Source: Purshia tridentata (lineage: Eukaryota; Streptophyta; Magnoliopsida; Rosales; Rosaceae). From it: 64,000 bases of DNA. Shown one piece after another: positions 54,086-64,000 of the stretch. The stretch is taken from contig QANT01002318.1 in the NCBI GenBank assembly GCA_003254885.1, positions 1 to 64,000 on the forward strand. The letters are read 5' to 3'. Made by a program: the position numbers and the translations under genes. Numbering within the stretch: the first letter of the stretch is position 1; every line of letters starts with the position of its first letter. The notes under the pieces are model-generated. The model saw only the letters and a list, made by a program, of their open reading frames with translations, ran no database searches and had not been told where the DNA came from.

Positions 54086-54308
54086 CAAAGATGCCAATGA
54101 GCTCTAGGCTCTATCTAAGTGACTTGGTGCGGGGCAGAAATTGCAAGTTTTAAGTTTTAATATTAATGTTTATAAAAAAAAAAAAAAATAGCAATACAAA
54201 GATGCCAATGAGCTCTAGGCTCTATCTAAGTCACAATGACATTGGTGCGGGGCAGAAATTGCAAGTTTTAAGTTTTAATATTACTGTTTATAAAAATTAA
54301 AAAAAAAA
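54086..54308. repeat. tandem duplication, 111-bp unit, two copies
   Basis: CAAAGATGCCAATGAGCTCT starts at 54086 and 54197. Each copy continues with GTGCGGGGCAGAAATTGC and ends in a long A run. Copies differ by small indels. Confidence 0.88.
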
Positions 54309-54835
54309 GCAATAATGAAGTGCATGCAATATGTAAGTATCATTTAATTTATTAATTTTGTTTTTCCAATAAATGCTGGTACTGACCAATCCGGTGTTGC
54401 CACCTGTCAGAAACAGCTCTGAAGGATTCACCACAATGAGACCATTTTGCTTGCTGGCCCTAGAACATAAGAACACAGATGGAGAAAATAATGTAGTTGA
54501 ACAAAGATGAAGCTACATATACAATAACTATGTGAGTCTTCAACCCACCAGTTTCTTCGTGACGTACAAGTGAAGCATGTTTTTTTTCTTGGTCAATGTA
54601 CTACAAGTTGAAGCTCCGCTAGGAAAGATAACGGCGTCAATATGACGAAAACGACATCAAAATAAGAAGTAAGTGAGGCAATGCACGTGGGCAGCACGTG
54701 CTCCTGATGAAAGACAGGCCGAAAGAGGGTTTTTAGCTTTTCTCTGAACCCGACCCAGAATCCCAATATTTTTTCCATAGCAGAAGAGGCAGTGAGAAAA
54801 ATCAAAAGGGAGCGACTGCGTTGTGATATTGGGAG

Positions 54836-56251
54836 ATGTGGTTTGGCGGTGGTGCGTTTAGGGCTTCCACTTCTACTGGAAGTGGTGGTGGTTTGATTGC
54901 CGGTGCGAGTGTGTTTGTGAGGCATTTCTCTCGTAAACGCGCGGAGAATTTGAGGAAGATCAACCCAAAGGTGAGCTTTCCGGAGGCTAATTCCATTGCT
55001 CGTGATCTATACGACGTCGTCAAGCAACATGGCCCTCTCACCATCTCCAATGCTTGGATTCAGGCCAAGGTTCTTTTCTTTTTCCCCTTAATAAATCACC
55101 ATTTCTATATTATTGACATTCTGAAGTACATGTTGTTTCGTATATATCATATATGAACATGATAATGGCTTTGATGCTACTAAAGCTTTACACTTTTCCT
55201 TTCCCATTTGCCCTTTTCCATTTCCAATCACTGTGCGCGTGATATTTTATCAATTAGGTGGCGTTTAGTATATGCCCATGTATCGGATTTGTGTTTTGCA
55301 TTTTTGGGTCATGTCCTATTGACACAAGGATTGAAGTGAAGGGTCCATCAGTCCGTGTAAGGTGTAAGCTACATTGATACAGCTATATCAATGCAATGAT
55401 GTTTTTGTCAGGCAGTAAAGTAAGATAGCTTGAATTGAGAGTATAGGAGAATATTGAATCATACTTTCCTTCTCATACTTGTATTGTTGGCTGACTACGC
55501 TTTCTTGCTGGTGTGGACTGTGGAATCTAATAAAAATGGGTAAAATTATTTTTTAAGGTGAAGGATGGTAATCTGGTCGTGCGTGATTTGGGAAGTAACA
55601 TGGACGGTTCCATTAATACCAGCATTTAAATATATCGGATAAAACCACTACAGGTATAATTTTCACAAACTAAATTACAGGGATCTCTGTGTTTTTAGAG
55701 CCAATGATAGGTTATAATTGGCCTTTATTTTTATTGTGTAATTACACTTGAGCTATACTATATAATAGAATTTATGCAACCTCTGTTGAAAAATTGATAG
55801 TTATGACACTCCTAGAATTTATTTCAACTTTGTATTTGTGGTAGTCATACAGCAATGAAATATTACAATGCAGTAACTTTTGGTTCCTTATGCATACATG
55901 TTCTTGTACTATATTACACTTTTTTGTTTTTTCTTCAAAAAAGGGAATATGGAATACAAGTAAATTTTCTGAGTTTAATTATGATTCTGATTAAGTTTTT
56001 TTTTTTTTACTATAAAAAAAAATCAGGATTCTGGTGTTAGTGGATTGAACAGCAAAACACACATGAAGATAATGCTCAAATGGATGAGGGGAAGGCAGAT
56101 GCTGAAGCTGTTCCCCACCCAAGCTGGTTCGAGCAAAAAATTCATGTTATGTTCTTTGCCTGAAGAGCCTCAAGTTACTGAATTTAGAACTGCTGCAGCA
56201 CTGAAGCTAACTAAGAAGCCTTCCATGAAGAAGAAAAAGCACAAGAAATAA
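54836..56251 (+). CDS. small basic, probably mitochondrial protein of unknown function
   Basis: Two exons, 54836-55069 and 56027-56251, join in phase 0 to give 152 aa. The N-terminus (MWFGGGAFRASTSTGSGGG...SVFVRHFSRKRAENL) is Ser/Arg-rich and free of acidic residues, like a mitochondrial presequence; VRHFSR looks like a processing site. The middle (FPEANSIARDLYDVVKQHGPLTISNAW, then GLNSKTHMKIMLKWMRGRQMLKLF) resembles a small helical or winged-helix domain. The tail is Lys-rich (MKKKKHKK). It reads as a conserved plant protein, perhaps ribosome- or nucleic-acid-associated, but I do not recognise the family firmly. The intron is 957 bp; a small additional exon cannot be excluded, although the two exons join smoothly at AK|DSGVSGLNSK. 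Confidence 0.75.
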
Positions 56252-56711
56252 GTGTGTCTGAGCCTTGACTTTGGGCTTGGGATCCATCCCCTTGCTTACT
56301 TTTGCTGGCTACCATCATTGCTAGCGTCAGCGGTTTCACTAATATGCGGGTGTTTTAGAAATACTGCTCACTTGGTTTTGCCCTGTTTTCCAATGAATTC
56401 GGGTTCGATATTGATTATATCATTATAGTTTGCTTGTATGATTGAGAATTACAAATTGGATCATTGAAATAATTGGGTGGCAGATGCTGTTTTGTCTTAA
56501 ATTTATCATGATTGAGTTCAATATTTGTGTTACCATGACATTATAGATTGTAGAATGGATTGCTCAATTTGTGTTATTTCATTTGTAGGATGAACTGAAT
56601 ACCTTACATATGTGATAGAAACTAGAAAGTCAGTGAATTAGTAGAATAACTTTGTCTGCAAAACTAGAGCTAAGCAAAGGATGCTTTATTTATGTGGGGG
56701 CATATCCGCGG
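56252..56711. other. 3' flank of the small organelle-type gene
   Basis: AT-rich sequence before the left edge of the CAD duplication unit; nothing further seen. Confidence 0.45.
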
Positions 56712-57625
56712 CGTCCCTGGGGCTATGTCCAGAATGGATCATATCAGTGTTGTAGTGTTGTATGAACGGGTCATCTTAAAATGAGAAAATATGATCATCC
56801 TTTAGATCTGCTAGCCTTGTTCAACAAATCTAAAATGTCTTTGACTACTTCTAAGGAAAACAAACACATTATGCCACTGATAAAACGGCCCCTAATTATA
56901 TTTATGTCCATGTTTCGTATTTAGTGGCTGCATAGAAACAAGAAAAAGAAAGAGACAGGGCAAATGCGACTTGCAGGTAAAAGCTTTTGTACATGTTCTG
57001 GTGGCGCAAAACTTGCTATACCCTGTACGTACATGAGTCATGAGTAACGAACTCAAACACAAACCTGTCAAATTGGAGTTCCTAACTTCCTATATGACTT
57101 TCACATTTTTCATTGGCTTTTCAATGAGTAATTTTTTGAGTCCATGTGGGGACGTTTCTGATTCATAGATTTGGATCTGCACCTATTTATAAGGACATTT
57201 CCACAACTCACAAAAAGCAAAAGGAAGCATTTGATATCCGTTGTTATAAAAAAGAGCAATGCTTAGTGTACCGAAGATAATGTCAAATGGCTATCTTGCA
57301 TAGCAAAATGCTTTTTTTTGGGGGACTAAAAGGTTAATGGCCCTAAAAATATTGGCAAGTGTCAATCATGCATAACATTAATTCTATCTCATTGGCAAAC
57401 GTTTAAGGTAGACCTCTCATACTTTTTGTATAGCACTCTGCATAAAAGACCACTCTGCAGTTTGCACTAGTCTCTCTCTCGTGGGCTGCTGCATGAGCGA
57501 TTGTTAAATTGTTAATTAATGGTTAATATATTCAAAGCCCATCTCTAATAAGAGGAGTAATCATCCAATGAAGGGTAGAGACCACGTAACGCGGAGCCGC
57601 TTGGTTGGTTGATTTGTAATAAACT

Positions 57626-57632
57626 TATAAAT
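57626..57632 (+). promoter_or_regulatory. TATA box of the CAD1-like gene
   Basis: TATAAAT followed by a CT-rich leader (57715-57725). A probable leader intron starts at TTTTGG|GTAAAC (57745) and ends at GGAATAG (58358), seven nt before the ATG. The matching elements in the second copy are at 60873 and 60986. Confidence 0.55.
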
Positions 57633-58364
57633 GCAAGACAGAGAAGAGGTTCAGTTCAGTTCAATCTCAACCTGAAATTTCAAACTACTACGAGTCTACA
57701 AGCAAAACTGAGCTCTCTCTCTCTCGGTACTTCGTATCTTTTTGGGTAAACGCACCTTCCTCTTAACTCTTCTTCTATTAGTATTATTGTCATGCACTCT
57801 CTGTCTCTCCCTTCACTTTCTCTGATGATGTAGACAGTAGATCTCTTTCATCTGAAATTCTCGGATTTAATTATCTCTGCATAACTTGCACACTTACACA
57901 TGTACTGAGTGACCCAATAGAAACTGCTTCAGATAATTAACAACAGACATAAAGTTGATTCATTCTCAAGAACCCCACTCTTGCTCTGTAAGTACAAGGC
58001 AATATTTGAATCTGGAACAGTCAACGGTGATTTGACTGTCTGATACTGGGCATTAACGATAGCTGTTTCTCTTATTTCAACCTCTCATAAGCTGCACCCT
58101 TCTTTTTGTGAGGTTATGCCAATCATTCACTTTTTGCGTATCAAAGATATAACACACACCAAAAGTTTTCCTAAATTTTAAACTCCAAATGATATTTGAT
58201 ATAGTATATATATGGCATGATAGTGTTTCACTTGATAGAAATGAATTAAGTCAACAGTCACATAGTTTGGTGTGCAGAATTTTGAGATTTATTTTTCTTA
58301 GTTTTATCTGATGATAAGGAAACCGATGTTTGATTGCTTTATGTTTATGGTGGAATAGTCAACA

Positions 58365-60129
58365 ATGAGCTCCCAGAGTTCGAATGAGAACTGCATTGGA
58401 TATGCTGCAAGGGATCCATCTGGAGTTTTATCCCATTACGAATTTAGCCGCAGGTATGTTTTCAATCATTTTGAATGTCGATAAATTGCACTAATGAGCT
58501 TTCCAAGGAAAGATAACAAGACGATAAACTGACAAAAGCCTCTTTAAATTTCATTATTTTCCATTATTTTCATAACATATTCTAATTAATCATTTATTAT
58601 TTGGATGGGATGCTTTCCTCAGGGCTCTGGGGGCTGACGATGTTTCCATAAAAATTACCCACTGCGGAATTTGTTATGCTGATGTAATTTGGGCCAAAAA
58701 TCAACATGGAGACTCAAAGTACCCTTTAGTGCCTGGGTAATGTGGACTTATTGAATGATAAAATTATAAATAGATAACTCATATACTTTTATTATAATTA
58801 TTTATCTGTGATTATTTGCAACCAGACATGAGATCGCGGGTATTGTAAAAGAGTTGGGTTCCAATGTTCTGCGCTTCAAAGTTGGTGACCATATTGGAGT
58901 GGGAACTTATGTCAACTCATGCAGAGATTGTGAGTTCTGTAATGATAGATTTGAAGTCCATTGTGTAAAGGGATCAGTTTACACTTTTAATGGTGTTGAT
59001 GCTGATGGTACAATTACAAAAGGAGGATACTCCAGTCATATAGTTGTCCATGAAAGGTATGAAATCTAAGATGCTAAATAATGTTGACATCCTTCATTCT
59101 TTTGTTAACAAAATTCATGACTAAAGAAGTGAATACCCTTTTTACATCTCCTCAAAATTCACATCTACGTAGTATGTATGCATCTGAAGTTCTGATTCCC
59201 TTAATCTAATGCATAATAGAAGAGTCCAACTTCATAACATGATGTGCCAATTTTTACAGGTACTGCTTCAAAATACCTGATAACTATCCATTGGCTTCAG
59301 CAGGACCTTTGCTTTGTGCTGGAATTACTGTTTATGCCCCTATGATGCGCCATAAGATGAACCAACCCGGTAAATCTCTAGGAGTGATAGGGCTTGGTGG
59401 TCTTGGTCACATGGCAGTGAAGTTTGGTAAGGCATTTGGTTTAAATGTAACTATTTTCAGCACAAGCATATCCAAGAAAGAGGAAGCCCTGAGTCTGCTT
59501 GGTGCAGATAAATTTGTGGTCTCATCTGACCAAGAACAGATGAAGGTAAAATACATAAAGTTTCTTATAAAGCAAACTTTTCTTTACCTGATCACATGAA
59601 CAATAGGGAAGTAATGAAATTGATCACTTATCCTTTGGTTTAGTATTATTGGTCATTGTTTGTTCTATGCAGGCCCTGGTGAAGTCACTTGACTTTATAA
59701 TTGATACAGCATCTGGTGATCACCCATTTGATCCATACATGGCACTGTTGAAGACTGGTGGAACTCTAGTCTTGGTGGGATTCCCCAGTGAAATCAAAAT
59801 CAGTCCTGCAAACCTTAATCTGGGTACCTTTTTTTTTCTTGGTTGATTGAAATTACAGTTTTATATAGCCAACTCTTTTGGTAGTGCGAAAATTGCAAGT
59901 ATACTGAACTCCAGGCATTGACCTTTTGGCAGGTATGAGAAACGTTTCTGGTAGTGTAACAGGTGGAACCAAGGATATCCAAGAAATGATAGATTTCTGT
60001 GCTGCTCATGAAATTCACCCAATGATTGAATTAATCCCAATTCAATATGCAAATGAAGCTCTTGAGAGGCTAATAAAAAGAGATGTGAAATACCGGTTTG
60101 TGATCGATATTGAAAATTCCCTGAAATGA
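58365..60129 (+). CDS. CAD1: cinnamyl alcohol dehydrogenase-like protein, CAD1 clade
   Basis: Six exons: 58365-58453, 58623-58736, 58826-59056, 59260-59545, 59673-59823 and 59933-60129, giving 355 aa, the normal size. It is a zinc-dependent medium-chain dehydrogenase/reductase. Catalytic zinc ligands are C47, H69 and C164, with E70. Structural zinc ligands are C100, C103, C106 and C114. The Rossmann loop is GLGGLG at 189-194, followed by STS (212-214), the NADP(H)-preferring site. The clade replaces the usual CHTD.H segment of lignin CADs by CYADVIW, so Thr49 and His52 of the classical proton relay are absent. Arabidopsis CAD1 (At1g72680) shares this, so it is clade-wide and not damage. Substrates are probably phenylpropenyl or other aldehydes; a main lignin role is doubtful. 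A broken tandem copy follows. Confidence 0.95.
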
Positions 60130-61375
60130 CACCCATCAAAGTGAAGAAGAATTTATCTTCTCGATATGTCCTTGGACCCTTGTGCTATGTCTGGAATGGA
60201 TCATATCAGTGTGTTCTAGTGTTGTAAGAACTCAGGGCATGTGTTATCTTAAAACGATAAGAAAATATGATCATGCTTTTTATCTTCTGCTAGCTTTGTA
60301 TCACAGATCTAAAATTCCTTTGACTTCTGATAAAGGAAACACATCATGCGACTGATAAAACTGCCCATTGTTATACTTATATCTATGTTATGCATTTACT
60401 CATTGATGGCTGCTGTATAGAAATGAGAAAAATGAAGAGGCAAAAAATGTGGTGAGATCAGCCCATACATATAAGTCATGAACAATTCAAACTCAAATAG
60501 GAGATCCTATATAGTAACTTTCTTTTGACCAAAAAAAATATGGTAACTTTCTTTTTCTTATCAGCTTATTCAATGACCCGTTTGTTATCCGTTATACGTT
60601 ATCGAAAAATATTGCTGGCGACTAAAACCTTATTGACCCCTAAAAAAATTGGCAAACTGACATCATGCATAACAATTTTCCTAGTTGCCTTCGGTAAACT
60701 AAGCAAATGCAAATTGATATTACTTTTATTTAAGGTGTTTGACTCACTTGTATAATATTCGATGGACTTATAAATTATATCCAAATTCCCACCACCTCTG
60801 ATGAGGAATTAATGATCCAGCGAGGACATGGGTATAGACCAAGTACAAGTAACGCTGAGTTGGTTAATTTGTTATAAATAGAAGATAAGAAGAGGCTGAA
60901 GGTTCAGTTCATTCTCATACTCAAACTACTACGCACAAACAACTCAACTCTCTCTTTGTCTTCATTGATTCTTTGCAGTTTTGGGTAAAAGCATCTTCCT
61001 CTCGACTCTTACGATTGCTGTCATGCACTTTCTCTCTCTCTCTCTCTCTCTCTCTTCACTTTCTTAGATAACTATTGCTATAATTCTCTTATTTCAATCT
61101 CTCAAAAGCTGCAGCCTTGTTTTTCTGAGGTTATCACAATCATTCACTATTTGGGTGTCAATGATACTTCAGACACCAAAACTTTTTCCAAAACTTTAGA
61201 CTGTAGTTGATGGCATGACACTGTCATATCAGTGAATTTTGGTTGAAGTATAATGTTTCAAGGTGTTTTGTGTCTCTTGTCTTAATTTGGATGGAATGCT
61301 TCTCCTGTTTTACTTATCTTTCGTTAAGGAAACCGATGTCTGATTGCTATATGTTTATGGTGGAATAGTCAAACA
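60130..61375 (+). other. promoter and leader of the CAD pseudogene (duplicated)
   Basis: Homologous to 56712-58364 but shorter. Keeps a TATAAATA at 60873-60880, a leader exon with TTTTGG|GTAAAA at 60986 and a GGAATAG acceptor at 61369. A CT microsatellite at 61031-61054 lies in the presumed leader intron. There is no gene of its own between the two CAD copies. Confidence 0.6.
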
Positions 61376-63130
61376 ATGAGCTCCCAAAGTGAAAATGAGG
61401 ACTGCCTTGCATATGCTGCAAGGGATTCGTCTGGGGTTCGTACAAATTTAGCAGCAGGTATGTTTTCATTTTTACTTAAACCGTATAAAAATTGCACAAA
61501 TTAGCTTTTCAAGGAAAGATAACAAGAAAGAAAGCCTCTTTCTTGCTTTATCATCAAGCTTTCAGAATGTTTATTTTCTAGATTTTTGCATTTATGACCC
61601 TATTCATGAATTGTTGACTTTGAATTCATGTAATATGTTCGGGATGCTTTCTTCAGGGCTCTTGGAACCGACGATGTTTCCATAAAAATTACCCACTGCG
61701 GAGTGTGTTATGCTGATGTAAGTTGGACCAGAAACAAACATGGAGACTCAAAGTACCCTTTAGTGCCAGGGTATGTGGACTTACCGTAAGACATACGTAA
61801 ACAAGTTACTCTTATACTTTTACTCTAAAACTGTTTATCTGTGATTCTTTGCACCAGACACGAAATTGCAGGGATTGTAAAAGAGGTAGGTTCTGGTTTT
61901 CAGCGCTTCAAAGTTGGCGACCGTGTTGGAGTGGGAACTTATGTCAACTCATGCAGAGATTGTGAGCATTGTAATGATGGATTTAAAGGCCATTGTGTAA
62001 AGGGTTTTGTTTTCACCTTTAATGGTGTTGATGCTGATGGTACAATTACAAAGGAGGATACTCCAGTCTTATAGTTGTCCATGAAGGGTATGAAATCTAT
62101 TATGCCAAATGATGTTGTCATCCTTCATTCTTTTGAGCATAATTCATGATTAAAGAAGTGAATTCCCTTTTCCACTCTTCTCAAAATCAACATCTAAATG
62201 GTATATATGCATTTGAAGTTCTGATTCTTTTAATCTAATGCATGAAAGAAGAGCCCAGCTTCATAATATGATGTTCCAATTCATATTACAGGTACTGCTT
62301 CAAGATACCTGACAACTATCCATTGGCTTCAGCAGCACCTTTGCTTTGTGCTGGAATTACTGTTTATGCTCCTATGAAGCGCCATAAAATGAACCAACCT
62401 GGTAAATCTCTAGGAGTGATAGGGCTTGGTGGTCTTGGTCACATGGCAGTGAAGTTAGGTAAGGCATTTGGTTTAATTGTAACTATTTTCAGCACAAGCA
62501 TATCCAAGAAAGAGGAAGCCCTGAGTCAGCTAGGTGCAGATAAATTTGTGGTCTCATCTGACCAAGAACAGATGAAGGTAAAAATACATGAAGTTTCTTA
62601 TAAAGCAATAGGGAAATTGTGAAATTGACTTATCCTATGGTTTAGTATTTATTGGTTATTGTTTGCTATGCAGGCACTGATGAAGTCATTTGACTTTATA
62701 ATTGATACAGCATCTCGTGATCACCCATTTGATCCATACATGGCACTGTTGAAGACTGCTGGAATTCTTGTCTTGGTGGGATTCCCCAGTGAAGTCAAAT
62801 TCAGTCCTGCAAGCCTTATTCTGGGTACTCTTTCAAATTATTGAAATTACAGTTTTGAATATCCAACTCTTTTGGTAGTGGTATAAAGTTGCAATTTGCA
62901 AGTATAATGACCTCCATGCATTGACCTTTGGGCAGGTATGAGAACCATTTCTGGTAGTGTAACAGGTGGAACCAAGGATAGACAAGAGATGATAGATTTC
63001 TGTGCTGCTCATGGAATTCACCCAATGATTGAAGTAATCCCAACCAATTCAATATGCAAATGAAGCTCTTGAGATACTACAAAAAAAAGACATGAAATAC
63101 CGGTTTATGATTGATATTGAAACTCCCTGA
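61376..63130 (+). pseudogene. CAD1-like pseudogene (tandem copy)
   Basis: All six exons are recognisable: 61376-about 61458, 61657-61770, 61858-62087, 62292-62577, 62674-62824 and 62936-63130. Their splice sites are intact. The reading frame is broken at least three times compared with the neighbour. Exon 1 has a net loss of 7 nt after GVR, which also changes the phase at the first junction. Exon 3 lacks one A in the run before GGAGGATAC, giving a stop after KEDTPVL (62074). Exon 6 has a 4-nt gain before AATTCAATATGC. Zinc-ligand codons and GLGGLG remain. Promoter and splice signals look usable, so it may still be transcribed. Very high exon similarity to the first copy suggests recent loss. 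Confidence 0.92.
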
Positions 63131-63300
63131 AATGACCCCATGAAAGAGAATAAGAAGAATTTCTCTTCTTGACTTGTATTAAGAACTTCATATGGATTGG
63201 AACTCAAAGCAAAGATGGCAGTCATTAAAGTTGGGTCTGTGACTGATCTTCTGCATAACGTATCAAGTGACTAGAGATTATATGAAAAAAAAAATGAATT

Positions 63301-64000
63301 TTATCCTGGATTGATCTTCTGCATCATCACTGGAATATCATTCACTGAAATCTCCAAAACTTTACTATCATTATCGCCCTTTTCATTCTCCATCTGTTCA
63401 GCACCAGGACTGTCTTTCCTCTTTCCCCACAGCACACAGTAAAGCCCCACAACAATGAGAAATGCTCCGATCAAGCTGCACACACCACTTTTACAAAATG
63501 CACTTTAGATTTTTGACATATTTTAGCGACAAACAGCTGTGATTATGATAGCACAAATAAATGATTATTGATTAAGATGGAAGAGGAAGAAAGTGTTTGT
63601 GTTCTTCAGTTTACCTGCCAAAGTGAAATCGCTCGGCAAAAGCAATTGCAGAGAACATTCCCACTATAATAACTTGTAGTGGACTAAACATAGCTGCAAA
63701 AACTGGTCCCTTGTAACTGATGCACCATGTTTGCAGGTAATAGACTAATGCTGAGATCACAACTCCCTAATGTATGGTGATTTAGTCAAATTCACAATAC
63801 GGACCACATATTCAAACAAGTATCAACTGATAACGATCTGAATATGTATCATAAGAAAACACTCACGCAGTATATGATGGTTAAGAGTTGCAGGTTCCAC
63901 CCCAGTCTCCATGAAGTTGTATTTCTTGCTAAAAATAGGGCAAGAAGAGAAGATTGCAATGATGCGAAAAAGCATATCATGGTGGTTAGTGACAATGGAG
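63301..64000 (-). CDS. WAT1-related transporter (EamA/nodulin MtN21 type), 3' part
   Basis: The last three exons on the minus strand are seen: 63867 to beyond 64000, 63615-63766 and 63301-63475; the gene continues past the window edge. Joined, they give a C-terminal portion of about 150 aa. It holds membrane helices (LSLTTMICFFASLQSSLLAL, VVISALVYYLQTWCISYKGP, FAAMFSPLQVIIVGMFSAIAF and SLIGAFLIVVGLYCVLWGK) and a charged cytosolic tail ending KINPG. The block SWRLGWNLQLLTIIYCG and the PVFAAMFSPL motif are hallmarks of plant WAT1/UMAMIT proteins, ten-helix drug/metabolite exporters that move auxin, amino acids or other small compounds. The substrate cannot be told. It converges on the CAD pseudogene with about 170 bp between stops. 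Confidence 0.93.

Larger units (their letters stand above)
52851..54835. other. intergenic with two local duplications
   Basis: Divergent promoter region between actin and the small organelle-type gene. AT-rich and non-coding apart from the duplications at 53589 and 54086. Confidence 0.5.
56712..63178 (+). repeat. tandem duplication of a CAD gene with its promoter
   Basis: Unit 1 (about 56712-60169) and unit 2 (about 60170-63178) align from a shared left edge (GCTATGTCYRGAATGGATCATATCAGTG at 56721 and 60184) through promoter, TATA box, leader, all six exons and the first part of the 3' untranslated region. Exons are much more alike than introns and promoters. The junction lies about 40 bp beyond the stop codon of the first gene, so this is one direct unequal-exchange-type duplication. 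Confidence 0.88.

Noticed and set aside
56712-56980. 3' tail of a third, lost CAD copy upstream of the intact gene
   Set aside because: The similarity to sequence after the intact gene's stop is fully explained by the left end of a single tandem duplication whose junction lies in the 3' untranslated region.

Overview
The window is nuclear DNA of a flowering plant. It is AT-rich between genes, the genes carry many short GT-AG introns, and the proteins are plant-specific families. Gene content points to a eudicot, probably a rosid. I cannot name the species; a woody Rosaceae-like genome is only a guess.

Layout, left to right: 1-5.2 kb is intergenic with small DNA transposons and local duplications. 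5.3-7.4 kb (+) is a three-exon DUF604/fringe-type glycosyltransferase. 13.9-17.2 kb (+) is the double-trihelix transcription factor GTL1. 20.2-24.9 kb (-) is a ten-exon TMPIT/TMEM120-like membrane protein. 27.4-30.0 kb (-) is a Golgi-type putative methyltransferase (PMT/DUF248). 33.8-43.5 kb (-) is a 26-exon HEAT-repeat protein of the HEATR6 type (1188 aa). 48.1-48.7 kb (+) is an intronless ATL RING-H2 ubiquitin ligase. 49.7-52.8 kb (-) is an actin with a long leader intron that holds a solo LTR. 54.8-56.3 kb (+) is a small, basic, probably organelle-targeted protein. 58.4-60.1 kb (+) is an intact CAD1-type alcohol dehydrogenase. 61.4-63.1 kb (+) is its tandem copy, now a pseudogene. 63.3-64.0 kb (-) is the 3' end of a WAT1/EamA transporter cut by the window edge.

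From memory, the order DUF604, GTL1, TMPIT, PMT matches the Arabidopsis At1g33250-At1g33240-At1g33230-At1g33170 neighbourhood, so the left half looks like an old conserved block. The genes have ordinary, separate roles (cell-surface glycans, growth control, cytoskeleton, phenolic metabolism, transport) and do not form one pathway.

All multi-exon models were built by hand. The intact, complete models close in frame with GT-AG junctions, apart from one GC-AG intron; the pseudogene does not, and the transporter is partial. I found no evidence of a wholly new biological system. The most unusual items are a minisatellite in the first intron of the DUF604 gene that copies the intron/exon-2 junction several times, the CAD gene/pseudogene tandem that includes its promoter, an upstream ORF just before GTL1, a GC-AG intron plus NAGNAG acceptor in the TMPIT gene, and a solo LTR in the actin leader intron.
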